Positions 36,561 through 48,000 of a DNA stretch of 64,000 bases are shown piece after piece. The DNA is taken from assembly GCA_947044405.1 (NCBI GenBank), contig CAMRHE010000018.1, positions 2,914,001 through 2,978,000 of the forward strand, written 5' to 3'. Numbering within the stretch: the stretch's first letter is position 1; each line of letters starts with the position of its first letter. This DNA comes from Leptodactylus fallax. Its lineage: Eukaryota > Chordata > Amphibia > Anura > Leptodactylidae. The position numbers and the translations under genes were made by a program. The notes beneath the pieces were generated by a model. That model saw only the letters and a list, made by a program, of their open reading frames with translations, was not told the DNA's origin and did not search any database.

Positions 36561-39500
36561 ATGGTACTTAAAATTATGTCCATGAATGTCAGAGGTTTGA
36601 ACTCCCCTCAGAAAAGAGCCAATTTATGGCGCAAGGCCCGAGGGCAGAACTGTGACATTCTTGCACTACAAGAGACACATCTTATAAGGGCAGACGCTTT
36701 TCGCATCAATCACCCAGCATACCCACATGTGTTTCATGCTCACTACTCCTCAAAACGTAGGGGCACATTGATTGGAATTAAGGACTCGGCGTTTCAATTG
36801 TTATCTCAATACGCTGACCCGGGAGGGCGATTTGTTATAGTAGTGTGTATTATTAACAATGTCACCTATACGCTGGTATCAGTTTATGCCCCAAATAGGA
36901 AACAGGTGGCATTTCTTGGGAGACTAGTGAGGGCGGTGGGAAAGAGGAAGAAAGGATGTTTAATATTAATGGGAGATTTCAATATGGCCCCGGACCCGCA
37001 AGTAGATACCATGTCTGGTATACTAACACGTCACCCCTCCTTATCACAGGCTATATGGCGCTATGAATTATTTGACACGTATCTTGCATAATTCTGAAAG
37101 AGATTATACATATCATTCCACGGTACATAATAGCTATTCACGAATAGACTTGTTCCTGGTTGAGCAACCTAGCATTCCCCTTGCTAAGCAGTCCGAGATA
37201 TCTCAAATAACTTGGTCAGACCATGCAGCGATAACCCTGTCCATAGCTGAAAAATACGAATCTGCTAGAACATATCTGTGGAGGTGTAGTGACTTTTTAA
37301 TGTCACAGCCAAAGTTAAAAGCAACGTTAGAAAATGACTTGAAGGAATTCTTTCAGATTAATGCCCCCTCTGCTCCTGGCCCTGAAATATTGTGGAATTC
37401 TCACAAGGCCTTTATTAGGGGAACGTTTATTCGCCTAGGGCATATTGAAAAGAAAAATAGGATGGCAGAAATAGATCGTCTGCTCCGTCAGATAAGAATT
37501 ATAGACACCAGCAATAAACAATTTCCGTCTCACTCACGTGCAACGGAATTAATAGCTTTACGCCAGCAGTTAACTGCTTGCCTATTGCATAAATATGAGA
37601 AAAACCTGAAAAAGATTAGAGCCACATATTACTCTCAATCTAACAAGGCGGGCAAACTTCTAGCATCCAAGCTGAAACAAAAGCAGGCAAAATCCAGGAT
37701 TCCATTTATGTATAGCAAGGATGGTTCATATAAAATCTATGACCCTATTGGCATTGCTAACGCCTTTAAGCATTTTTATGAAGGCCTTTACAACCTAGCA
37801 GACGACTCCTCGACAGTACCCCCGACAACTCAGGATATTGAACGATTCCTCAAGGCGGCTCAACTACCCGCACTCACGGAGTCACAGTTGGACTCCTTGA
37901 ACGCGCCTATTACTTCAGCAGAATTATTATCCATCATTAAATCACTGCCATCACATAAGTCTCCGGGCCCTGACGGCCTTACTAATGAATATTATAAATG
38001 CTTTTTCCCAGCCCTGATGAGCCCGCTGCTGTCATTTCTGACGGCCGTGGTTGATTCTGGGGTCATCCCAAAAGAAAATCAAGAAGCCCTGATAGTTACG
38101 TTGCCAAAGCCTGGCAAACCCGCCACCAGCCCCCAGAACTTCAGACCAATATCGCTATTGAACACAGATTTAAAAATCTATGCTAAAGTAATAGCGAGCC
38201 GACTGGCACTCTGTCTCCCAAGTTTGATAAATTATGATCAAGTGGGATTTGTTAAAGGGAGACAATCATATGATAATACCAGACGTATATTGAATATAAT
38301 ACACCATGTCAACTTTAGAAAGGAAAAGGCGGTGATCCTTGCATTGGACGCAGAGAAGGCGTTCGACCGCATTTGCTGGTCGTATGCCTTTTCGGTGCTT
38401 AGAAGTATGGGGTTTTCTGGAGCTATCTTGAGAGCGATTGAGGCGTTATACTCAGCACCTTCTGCGAAGGTGTTCACTAACGTAGTAGTCTCGGATCCAT
38501 TCCTCATTACGAATGGGACCAGACTGGGGTGCCCCCTATCACCCCTGATATTTGTCCTTTCTATGGAGCCTTTAGCCCAAATACTCAGATTGGACCCGAG
38601 AGTGGGAGGCATTGACATAGGAGGTAAATCTCACCTTATATCATTATATGCTGATGATATTATCCTCACTCTGTCTAATCCGCAACTATCTATTCCTCAT
38701 CTTATGGACACTATTAGTACTTTTGGGCAATCATTTTATAAATTAAACATGGCCAAATCCCAGGCATTACCTTTTAATGTCCCTCCACCCTTGCTCCAGC
38801 ATCTACAATCGACTTATGATTTTGATTGGAGGAAGGACAGTGTTCAGTATTTGGGGATACAGGTGACAACATCATTAGGAACCCTCTATAAAAGTAACTA
38901 TATCCCAATGTTAAAAATATTGCAAGAAGAGACCGAACGAATGTCTAAAATGGATGTTTCTTGGATAGGAAGGGTAGCGGCTTTTAAGATGCTGCTATTG
39001 CCTAGACTATTGTACTTGTTCCGTACGCTCCCAATATCCATTCCGGTTTCCTTTTTTTGAGTCAAGCCAAAGGGTGATTTCAAAATATGTGTGGAATGGT
39101 AGGAGACCTAGAATCAATAAAAGCTTTTTATTTAAGCAACGAGAGGCAGGAGGGTTGGGAGTACCAGTGGTGAGGAATTACTGTATAGCATCACTGGTCA
39201 CCCAGTGTGCAAGGTGGAAGTCAATGGATACCTCGGTTCCATGGCTACATATAGAGCAGGCGTTTATATCTCCCCTAAAGTTAGAAGATGCGCTGTGGCT
39301 GCCCTTCTGGAACATCCCGGCTCTGGGATCCTTCTCCCCGGTTATGTGAGCTTTGCTAATGGCATGGAAGCTAATCCATGGGAAAGCAAACCCAGTGAAA
39401 CATTTTCATATTACAGAAATACCTCTGTCATTGATGGCCTGGATGATTTATGGCATGGGGGTCTCGGGTTGGGAATTGGGGGGGGGGGAAAATCACACAG

Positions 39501-40313
39501 ATTTCTCAACTATACTCTGACTCTAATCAGCCTATACCGTTTGTGGAGCTTAGACAAAAATACGGAATCCACGTAGGCGATTTCCTTAAATATTTTCAGA
39601 TATGGCACTTCATATCTAAACACCCTGTGACGACCCTGCCCCATAACGGTTCACTTTTTGCTTGGTTGTCGACCAATGTGAGGGGATTACGATTTCTTTA
39701 TGATAAAATGGATGGAACTTCGACTTTTACTAGATCCACTCCGTTCCGTTGTTGGGAGAGAGATTTAGGAATGGTCATTACTCCAGACGACTGGCAACAA
39801 ACGATTAAACTGATCCATCTGTCTTTAAAATGTAGCACCCACATAGAGACAGCAATGAAGGTCACTTTACGGTGGTATAGAACTCCATCTACTTTGCAGT
39901 TAGCGTATCCCTCCATGTCTGGGAATTGTTGGAGGGGATGTGGAGACAGAGGAACCCTTCTTCACATTCTGGGAACTTGCCCTATAATTCGAGGTTACTG
40001 GGATAGTGTCTTCGAAATGCTCTCTGAATTGTTTGATGTACGTCTCCCCCCTACTGCACATATGGCGATTTTGCTACTTGGCATTCCCGGAGAACTGAAT
40101 AGGCATAAGCAACTTATTTGTAAAATTCTAACGATGGCTAAACTAATGTTGGTACAGAGATGGAGGGCAACAGCCTCCCCGCCTATGTCGGCCCTGTTAC
40201 TAGCCATTAACAATACATATTCTTATGAAAGGGTGGTCGCAATGGGTAATTACTCTTTTCATAGATTCGAAATAATTTGGGATGCGTGGATACATTCTAG
40301 ATTTGTCACGTAA
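36561..40313 (+). pseudogene. L1 ORF2: endonuclease, reverse transcriptase, zinc knuckle; broken
   Basis: An APE-type endonuclease is read from 36561 (NVRGLN, ALQETHL, MGDFN), then from 37063 in another frame (NSYSRIDLFLV, SDHAAI). The reverse transcriptase follows in the 37063-39060 frame: SPGPDGLTNEYYK, FRPISLLNTDLKI, LALDAEKAFDR, GCPLSP and the catalytic YADD at 38647-38658. Next come WNGRRPRI and, near 39925-39980, the L1 knuckle CWRGC...LLHILGTC. Breaks: an indel at about 37080, a T7 run at 39051-39057, a TGA at 39347-39349 and an 11-G run at 39478-39488. Only the 37080 indel and the TGA are not in homopolymers. Confidence 0.9.
37063..39060 (+). CDS. L1 ORF2 central open frame: endonuclease end plus reverse transcriptase
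   Basis: The longest open frame of the window (665 codons). It holds all RT catalytic motifs without interruption, including DAEKAFDR and YADDI. It is a fragment of ORF2; the Met at 37063 is only the first in-frame ATG and not a real start. Confidence 0.88.
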   Translation: MNYLTRILHNSERDYTYHSTVHNSYSRIDLFLVEQPSIPLAKQSEISQITWSDHAAITLSIAEKYESARTYLWRCSDFLMSQPKLKATLENDLKEFFQINAPSAPGPEILWNSHKAFIRGTFIRLGHIEKKNRMAEIDRLLRQIRIIDTSNKQFPSHSRATELIALRQQLTACLLHKYEKNLKKIRATYYSQSNKAGKLLASKLKQKQAKSRIPFMYSKDGSYKIYDPIGIANAFKHFYEGLYNLADDSSTVPPTTQDIERFLKAAQLPALTESQLDSLNAPITSAELLSIIKSLPSHKSPGPDGLTNEYYKCFFPALMSPLLSFLTAVVDSGVIPKENQEALIVTLPKPGKPATSPQNFRPISLLNTDLKIYAKVIASRLALCLPSLINYDQVGFVKGRQSYDNTRRILNIIHHVNFRKEKAVILALDAEKAFDRICWSYAFSVLRSMGFSGAILRAIEALYSAPSAKVFTNVVVSDPFLITNGTRLGCPLSPLIFVLSMEPLAQILRLDPRVGGIDIGGKSHLISLYADDIILTLSNPQLSIPHLMDTISTFGQSFYKLNMAKSQALPFNVPPPLLQHLQSTYDFDWRKDSVQYLGIQVTTSLGTLYKSNYIPMLKILQEETERMSKMDVSWIGRVAAFKMLLLPRLLYLFRTLPISIPVSFF

Positions 40314-40717
40314 AAAGAATTGAATGGTATTTGAAACCCAATACAGGAAGTTGGGACAGAAATAGAGAGGGATATGAAGCTCGCCAACCCCGTCGAAAGG
40401 GGAACTGGGGAGGAATAGCCAATGTTGCGGGTACGAGTCAAACGTCCTCTGCACAATTAAGCATCTCATGTAGAAGGGAAAACTGTTTACGGAGAATACA
40501 CCCTAGAGGTAGATATCCACAGCCTAATATAGGTGCCTTTATGTTATTACTAATGTTCACTTTCAAAGTAATCTTTATATTTGGTTTTAAAGATATGCGG
40601 TTCTAAGAATATATCTTGAAACTGTATTACAATGTATATTAACTGTATATCGCAATATCTACTCATTTTGTTCTTTGTTTTTGTGTTTTGAAAAATTGAA
40701 TAAAAAAATATTGAAAC

Positions 40718-40731
40718 TAAAAACAAATATG
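40718..40731 (+). repeat. L1 target-site duplication, right
   Basis: TAAAAACAAATATG directly after the A-rich L1 3' end, identical to 34818-34831. Confidence 0.9.
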
Positions 40732-40760
40732 AAGCTACATACCTTCAATACCAACAGCTA

Positions 40761-42365
40761 CAGTGGCTTGCAAAATTATTCATACCTCTTGAACTTTCAC
40801 ATTTTGTCACCTTACAACCACAAACTTAAATGTATTTTATTGAGATTTTAAGTGATCGACCAACACAAAGTAGCAGATAACTGTGAAGTGGAATGAAAAT
40901 GATACATGGTTTCCAAATTGTAAACAAATAAAAATCTGAAAAGTGTGACGTGCAAAAGTATTCAGCCCCCCTATATCAATACTTTGTAGAGCCACCTTTC
41001 ACTGTAATTACAGCTGCAAGTTTTTTGGGGTATGTCTCTACCAGCTTTGCATATCTAGACAGATTTTTGCCCATTATCCTTTGCAAAATAGCTTAAGCTC
41101 AGCCAGACTGGATGGAGAGCATCTGTGAACAGCAATTTTCATATCTTCTCACAGATGCTCAATGGGATTTAAGTCTGGACTTTGACTGGGCTGTTCAAAC
41201 ATAAATATTCTTTGATCTAAACCATTCCACTGTACCTCTGGCTGTAGGTTTAGGGTCATTGTCTTGCTGAAGGTGAATCTTTTTCCCAGTCTCAAGTCTA
41301 TTGCAGCCTCCAACAGGTTTTCTTCCAGGATTGCCCCATATTTAACTCCATCCATCTGCCCATCAACTCTGACCAGCTTCCCTGTCCCCGCTGAATAAAA
41401 GCCTCCCCACAGAATGATGCTGCCACCACCATGTTTCACAGTGGGGATGGTGTGTTCAGTGGGATGAGCAATGTTACTTTTCCACCACACCTAGTGTTTT
41501 GCATTTAGGCCAAAAAGTTCAACTTTGGTCTCATCTGACCAGAGCACCTTATTCCATGTTTGCTGTGTCCCCTATATGGCTTGTGGCAAACTGCAAATGG
41601 CACTTCTTATGTCTTTCTTTCAACAATGGTTTTCTTCTTGCCACTCTTCCACAAAGGCCAGATTTGTGGAGTGCACGACTTCTAGTTGTCCTGTGGACAG
41701 ATTCTCCCACCCGAGCTGTGGATTTCTGCAGGTACCCCAGAGTGACTATGGGCCTCTTGGCTGCTTCTCTGACCAGTGCTCTCCTTGCTCAATCTTTCAG
41801 TTTAGGTGGACGGCCATGTCGTGGTAGGTTTGCAGTTGTAGAATACGTTTTACATTTTTGGATGATGGATTGAACAGTGCACCTTGGGATGCTCAAAGCT
41901 TGGGATATGTATTTATAACCTAACCCTGCTTTAAACTTCTCCACAACTTTGTCTCTGACTTATCTGGTGAGTTCCTTGGTCTTCATGATGCTGTTTGTTC
42001 ACTAGTGTTCACTAACAAACCACTGAGGCTGTCACAGAACAGGTGTATTCATACTGAGACTAAATTACACACAGATGGACTCTATTGACTTCAGAAGTGA
42101 TTTCTGAAGGCAATTTATTGCACTGGATTTTATTTAGGGGTATCAGAGTACAGGGGGCTGAATACTTTTGCACATCACACTTTTCAGATTTTTATTTAAG
42201 TAAAATTTTGAAAACCATGTATCATTTTCATTCCAATTCACAATTATCTGCTACTTTGTGTTGGTCTATGACTTAAAATCTCAATATAATCCATTTAAGT
42301 TTGTGGTTGTAAGGTGACAAGATGTGAAAAAGTTCAAGGGGTATGAATACTTTTGCAAGCCACTG
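40761..42365 (-). mobile_element. Second Tc1-like transposon, 1605 bp, decayed
   Basis: TA at 40759-40760 and 42366-42367. The ends are 'cagtggcttgcaaaattatt' and the complement 'acttttgcaagccactg', with long inverted repeats of about 230 bp ('caccttacaaccacaaactt' and its partner). This is a different Tc1 family from the copy at 31901 but has the same length class. It inserted 30 bp downstream of the L1. Confidence 0.92.
40975..41986 (-). pseudogene. Tc1-like transposase pseudogene
   Basis: It starts at 41986 with MKTKELTR and then a stop. It continues in and out of frame through a helix-turn-helix part (ISQALSIPRCTVQSIIQKCK, LPRHGRPPKL) and [15 protein letters not shown] to SQSPDLNPIEHL at 41149, then a stop, ending near LAAVITVKGGSTKY. 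At least four stops or frameshifts. The middle Asp context reads FSKTMTLNLQ, so the catalytic site is lost. Confidence 0.85.
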
Positions 42366-43962
42366 TATATTGTTTTTAGATTTTGATTTAGTATGATAAA
42401 ATACTAACTTATCCATGCATATCCAAAGTAGGTTTCATTTTAATAATTCGTATTTTATTTGTTAGTAAATATCTTTCACTAAATATAATCAAGACAATTG
42501 TATAGACAAAAAAAAAAAAAACAAATCTTCAGATAATATAAATATATTACAAATAGCATTATCCAAACCGACTCAGTAGCACTTAATCAATCCTTTAATC
42601 TGGATTCACGTAGTAAATAAAACCAACAAACTTAACATGTAAACATGATGACAGCAAAAGCTGTTTCTATAGCACACCACACAAAATATATAAAAGGACA
42701 AGAACACAGGCTCCTGAGAAACCGTTCCCAAAAGCAAGATATCAAGTACATATTATCTGCAAGAAAACATTCAAGTCCACCACAAGCTTTTAAAAAAAAA
42801 AAACAAAAAAAACACACAAAACAAAAAACCTAAATAAGAAGAGTAATAAATGAGGACATTAAATATTTCTGCATAACAAAAACATTTTGTGTATTAAACT
42901 CAATACTTACTAAAAATCTAGGACACAAAGCGAAAAGAACATTGTAGTTTCATAAACAGATTTAAAATAAAATACTCAATGTGCTTACACGTCTTTTCGA
43001 TACGTCAGTGCAAAATAGAGCATAAATGTTTGCTTTCAAAAGTTCTCTGAACAAAAGCCCTCAACTGTTTATCCTGCAGCCTTAGGTTATTGCTAGCAGC
43101 TATATAATCCAATGTTTACGCTACCATTCTACTTAATTATTGTCTCTAGTGCACACCTCTCTATCACAAACAGCACACATGCCACCCTATTAACTAACCA
43201 AGCTAACTGCTAAGTAATGGTTAGTAAAAGTTACCAGAGGACGGAGGGGCTGTGAGAAAAATATCTAACATTCCCATGATGGCTTGGGAGTTACACAACA
43301 AATACTGATTACATTTTTAAATTGCTGCATGGACATGCAACACTTTCCGCTCCCTCAAAACAGTGAAGTGGTTCAAAAGTTCGCTATTTACGACACATCA
43401 ATATAAGTAACAACATTCAAGTTCCTCCTCGGTGTAGGAGGTTTTAAGATGAAAGGCCTTTGGAATGGAAGCACAATCAGAAGCAACAGCCAACAGAAAC
43501 TCAAGGGTAGTCTTAAAAAACAATAAGGCATTTAAACATACAGCCAACTCCATATATAGCGTGACAAACTAATGTATCACTGCAAGACTACTATGTGCTG
43601 AGAAACTGGAGATCAGGCTGTACAATCTGTCCTCTTCTTACTACATGTAATGGTTTTTGTGGTAAATGTCTAACTAAATAGGAATATCACACAGCCACTT
43701 TTTAAGCTATTTCCACTAGCAGTCTATTTCACAAAAAACAAGAATAGTAAGAGACCCAAATGGTAGAAATTGAGATAAGACAAAAAAAAAAAAAAAATAA
43801 TACAAAGTTAAGGGTTCCTTTGCCCCCACCCTTCCCACTTAATTTCTGATCCTGTACTTTAAAGAATATATGATTCTTGTTTTCTTATCTAGAGTATACA
43901 TTGTCCAAATAAATATGAAGAAAACGATACAAACATTCTTAAGCGAGATCAACCATGAACTT
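42366..43962 (-). other. OTUD4: OTUD4 3' UTR
   Basis: A/T-rich sequence without recognised repeats, directly downstream of the OTUD4 stop on the - strand. On that strand an ATTAAA is at 42599-42594 and an AATAAA at 42459-42454, either of which could end the mRNA with a UTR of about 1.4-1.5 kb. A short A run is at 43783-43797. Confidence 0.6.
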
Positions 43963-45054
43963 CTATTCATGTTGTGATTTATAAGAATCTCCAAATTGCC
44001 GTCTTCGATTTGGCCGGCCTCTAAAATTCCTGTGAGAGCCATCTTCTCTGCCTCTTTGTCCCCTCCAGCCCTCATCAGTTCTATTATACTGGTAGCCTCC
44101 TCTGTTGGTTTGATAATACCTATCATTTCGAGGCTTCCTGCTACCATATGACTGATTGTAAAAGTTTTTTGATCTCCCGCTACTCAGCATGTTTGATACC
44201 TCCTTCTCATCTTCTGAGCTCTCTTCCCTTGCTCTAAGTGGCCTTTCCTCAGGTGGCATGACTACTGGTACTGAAGCTACTTCCTTCTGTGTGGATTTTT
44301 TGCCCTCAGGTATTTCAGTTAAAACCAATGGAGCCATTTGATCATCAGTCTGTTTAGCTGGAACCTTTTGCTTCTCCTTTCTGGCCATATCGGAGGTTGG
44401 TTCTTCTTTGAGCACTGTGGTTTTCAATTCTGACTCTCTGGCAACAACATCGGCAGGTAACTGAGGCCCAGCTGGTTCACTCACAAAAGGAGACGGATTT
44501 ATTGCTGCTTGAACTGCATTTTTTTCTAAGACAGTCCCTGTTGAAATGTTTTCAGACAAACTTGCATCCTGAGGGTTGATAAAGACATTACGCCGTACCA
44601 TTGGGTTTTCAATAAATCCTTGATATGGATAACCATACCAAACAGGTGGAAAAAATGGAGAAGCTATTGGAAGTGGTCCCATAAAGGAACCCTGTCCAAA
44701 AGGGGATTGGGGAAGTATTGTCTTGTTTGACAGCAGATCTTCAAATTCACTACCCTGTGCCTGGAACTGCTGCTTTTCTTCTGTTGAATTGGGTTGTGCA
44801 GACCCACTTGTTGGGACTTGGACAGGTAAGGTTTGAACCACTGAGGGAGGCTGTTCACTCTGGTTCTCATTCTTCTGCACATTTTGATGAGAAAAGACTG
44901 AAGGATCTACTTCACTTTGGTTTACAGCAGCTTCCTGTACCCAATGACTCTGTGGGTAAACATGAACGTTTGGATACAACCTGCAAATATTTAAATAGGC
45001 TTGATGTAGAGGGTGCAGGTATAAGTGTGGGGGCCACATTGGACATGTATAAGC
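43963..45054 (-). CDS. OTUD4: OTUD4 terminal exon
   Basis: 364 codons with stop TAG at 43963-43965. It begins AYTCPMWPPHLYLHPLHQAY, has PFFPPVWYGYPYQGFIENP, the acidic SSEDEKEVSNMLSSGRSKNF and an Arg/Gly/Tyr-rich tail (GGYQYN, RGQRGRE, FRGRPNRRRQFG). The tail resembles RNA-binding RG motifs. Confidence 0.94.
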   Translation of the reverse strand, partial: AYTCPMWPPHLYLHPLHQAYLNICRLYPNVHVYPQSHWVQEAAVNQSEVDPSVFSHQNVQKNENQSEQPPSVVQTLPVQVPTSGSAQPNSTEEKQQFQAQGSEFEDLLSNKTILPQSPFGQGSFMGPLPIASPFFPPVWYGYPYQGFIENPMVRRNVFINPQDASLSENISTGTVLEKNAVQAAINPSPFVSEPAGPQLPADVVARESELKTTVLKEEPTSDMARKEKQKVPAKQTDDQMAPLVLTEIPEGKKSTQKEVASVPVVMPPEERPLRAREESSEDEKEVSNMLSSGRSKNFYNQSYGSRKPRNDRYYQTNRGGYQYNRTDEGWRGQRGREDGSHRNFRGRPNRRRQFGDSYKSQHE

Positions 45055-48000
45055 CTGTGGAGAAAAAAATAAAAATAAATTATGGACCATATATTGATTT
45101 GACAGAAACAATAACAAAGAACTCATTGGGGTTATTCTTTTCTGTCTAAACATTCATGGGATACTTCTCTTCAAGTCATGTGATCTCATGGTGACCCTCT
45201 GGAAATAAGATGTTTTTCTGTGCTCTCAAAGCGGGAGGTCACCATCTCAGGTAAAAGAAAAAGACCTTCCTAAATAATTCAAAGTGTATGGATGCATCAT
45301 CCAAGTCCTCCATGGAGGGGGGGGGGCGGCACAAACTGTTAGTTAGTTGCTGGTGATTATAGGTCAGTTCCTGTCACAGTGTTATCTTGAAAATGACAGC
45401 AGTGTAGGATAGTGATACTGTCTCCGAGCAGGCAGATAGTACTGTCTCTTGTTGCTCATGTGATGATCTGCTGAGGCATCATGGAGCTAACAGAGCAATG
45501 AAAGTGGCACTTGCAACTTAAAGTAGAGTTCTGTTATTACTAATATTTACGACGTTTTACCTGCAGTTTTGTTAGGGCCAAACTGGAACTGCTATTACAC
45601 TTCGGGGTTTTTTCAGACTGCAGAGTATATTATATATATATATATACACACACAACTTCCTATTCAATTCTGGCCTTCTGACTGACAATCAGGGACTGCT
45701 GTGGTCTGTGATTGTGCCTCAGCGTTCATGTGGCATTGTGATGCTTGAGTCTACACATCACAGCTCCATGTAACCCAATGAGGCCCAATCACACTCCTCA
45801 GCAGTCCCTGACATCAGTCAGAAGGCCTGAATTGAATAGGGAGCCCAGGAAAGGTGAGTAACATTTTTTTTTTTTTTTTATGTTTGATCACCACTCCTGG
45901 GCTTCAACATATTATACTCTGAGGTCTGAAGTGCTCGAGTGTAATAACAGCAGTTCCAGTTTAGACATGTTCAGTCCTACCAAAACAGCTTGACGAATCT
46001 TGGGAGGTTCACCAATACATACTTTCAAAAGGGCATGGTTTCAAAAGGGGCATTGCCTAAATAATCGCCATTAATCACAACTCTGTTTTAGGTCATAATT
46101 GCCTAGCCCTAATGCACAGTTGTAACTAGAATTGACCAGAAGATGGACTTCAGGCGCTGGTAATTAATAAACTTTATTTAATGGGCTCTAAATGTTCCCT
46201 GTAATACTTGGATGTCTTTTGGCACCTCAGATAAGTTCCTTTACAGCAGCTCTGAGTCACCAGATGGAAGCATAGAAAACCAGAAATACTGTTCAGAATA
46301 GGTCAGGCTCACTTGAATGTAACAACCTTTTCCACCCCTATAAAAATTCTTGCTTCCACTACCACAAAAAATAAATTTCGCAATATGCAAATAAGCAGCC
46401 TGGAGCATCGTTGCTCCAAACTGCCACAACTCACACTGCTCTATTATTGCAGTGCGAATTAGAGAACACATGGAGATTTCAGTTTAGCTCCCTGGCCTTG
46501 TCACTCAAAGAAGGGAGAGGGAAAGGAGGGCTTATTGGTGCAGTGTGGGGCATAGAAGTTTGAAGCAAGGGGACTGGCCTCAGTGCTCCAGACTGCTCAT
46601 TTACATAGTGTGAAATTAATTAAGCTCTCTCATTAAGGAACAAATTTTCATGGGGAGATAGGAGTTACATCCAGGTGAGCCTGACATACCCAACTGTGTT
46701 GCCCATTTAATATATGCTTCACACCCTGGTGACAGACTCTCTTTAAAGGAAAAATAAGACGAATAAGTGTCTAATCTTGATTTAGATCATCACAGACAGT
46801 GATTTATGAAGTGACAGATAGGCCAGCATTGCTCTGCATGTGGAAGGTATACAGCATAGGAACGCTTAAACTGGAAGTCATCAGTAAGCTAAGTATGCAC
46901 TGCTGTTCCTATTGCTTTCTATCGGATCCACTGAAATCAATGGAGACAACAGAAGTCTCTGGACATAGTTGAGCATGCACAGTAAGAAGAGTATATCTTG
47001 GGACAAGCAGCAGGAATTCAAACTACAAATATTCATCCTGCTAAAGGGACATTAAGCAGGACGAACATTTGATTGACAGTCCACTTCCTGTATTAGGGAG
47101 ATGGGAAACAAGTACATTTATAAAAGTGTGCAATGGTGCATTATTTTTAATGAAAGTACAATAGTACCTTTCATCACCTCAATCAACGGCAGTTCTTATC
47201 ATCTGTTAATAGGTGCCACTCCACTGACTCCAGCACAGTTGGAATTTTTTTCTGTATCCCCACTGCTCCTGAGCAATCAAAGCAGTTACTTTTGGTGTCT
47301 GATGTGCTATTTAGGCTCTCTACTGCCCAGGGAGCAGTGTCTGGCAGGAGTAGGAAAGGTGTGTGATGCCTTCTCCTACTTGACACCATCCACCTAACAC
47401 AGTATTTATTGATCGGGAAACAGTGGGGGCTCGAGAAAAAAATCTATATGTGCTGGAATCAGTGGAACAGCACCTACTAAATAATGCAAAAAGAAGGACT
47501 TGGCAGAAATGGTGAAAGGTTTCTTTTAAGGGCTGTTGGTTTTATGGGAAAACCCCTTTAAAGCATTTGTGAAGTCAAAGTCCCAGAGTCTGATAGAACA
47601 CTGACCTTTATGCCAAGGTTGTAAAAGAAATGAAGGATGCTTTTATCTGAAAAATGAAAATAAAATCTTTAATACTTCAAAACATTTCCTCCATATAAAT
47701 ATAGAATATATTGTAGGTATTAAGACTGCCGTTTCCTAACCCAGTTTCAATAAAGGCCCCGACAGGCACAAGGTGCACCTGGATTATCAAGATGCTCGGG
47801 CCTCCTAATAAAACAGATGCATGCTTGTGCCCCAGAATGGAATCTGCACCAGTCGGGAAGTGGTATAGATTTCCTGCATAACTAATGCCAGTTTTTAATG
47901 CCACTTTAGCAAATAAGTGGCATACTTTTGGAAAGGGCCATGCACCAAACTAACATCCAGCTATGCCAGAAAACCAGAGTAGATGGGTTGATAAATTCTC

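Larger units (their letters stand above)
34832..40717 (+). mobile_element. Full-length L1-type LINE (about 5.9 kb)
   Basis: A non-LTR retrotransposon that moves by target-primed reverse transcription. It starts with a GC-rich 5' UTR ('gggaggggcgggtctagctg'), followed by ORF1 and ORF2 and a short 3' UTR ending 'gaataaaaaaatattgaaac'. It is bounded by perfect 14-bp duplications. Being full length with an exact duplication, it is probably a recent insertion, although ORF2 and the start of ORF1 are broken. The L1/Tx1-type identity rests on ORF1 architecture, the APE endonuclease and the C-terminal zinc knuckle. Confidence 0.95.

Noticed and set aside
44718..45149. 143-codon + strand open frame
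   Set aside because: Antisense shadow of the OTUD4 terminal exon and the adjoining intron.
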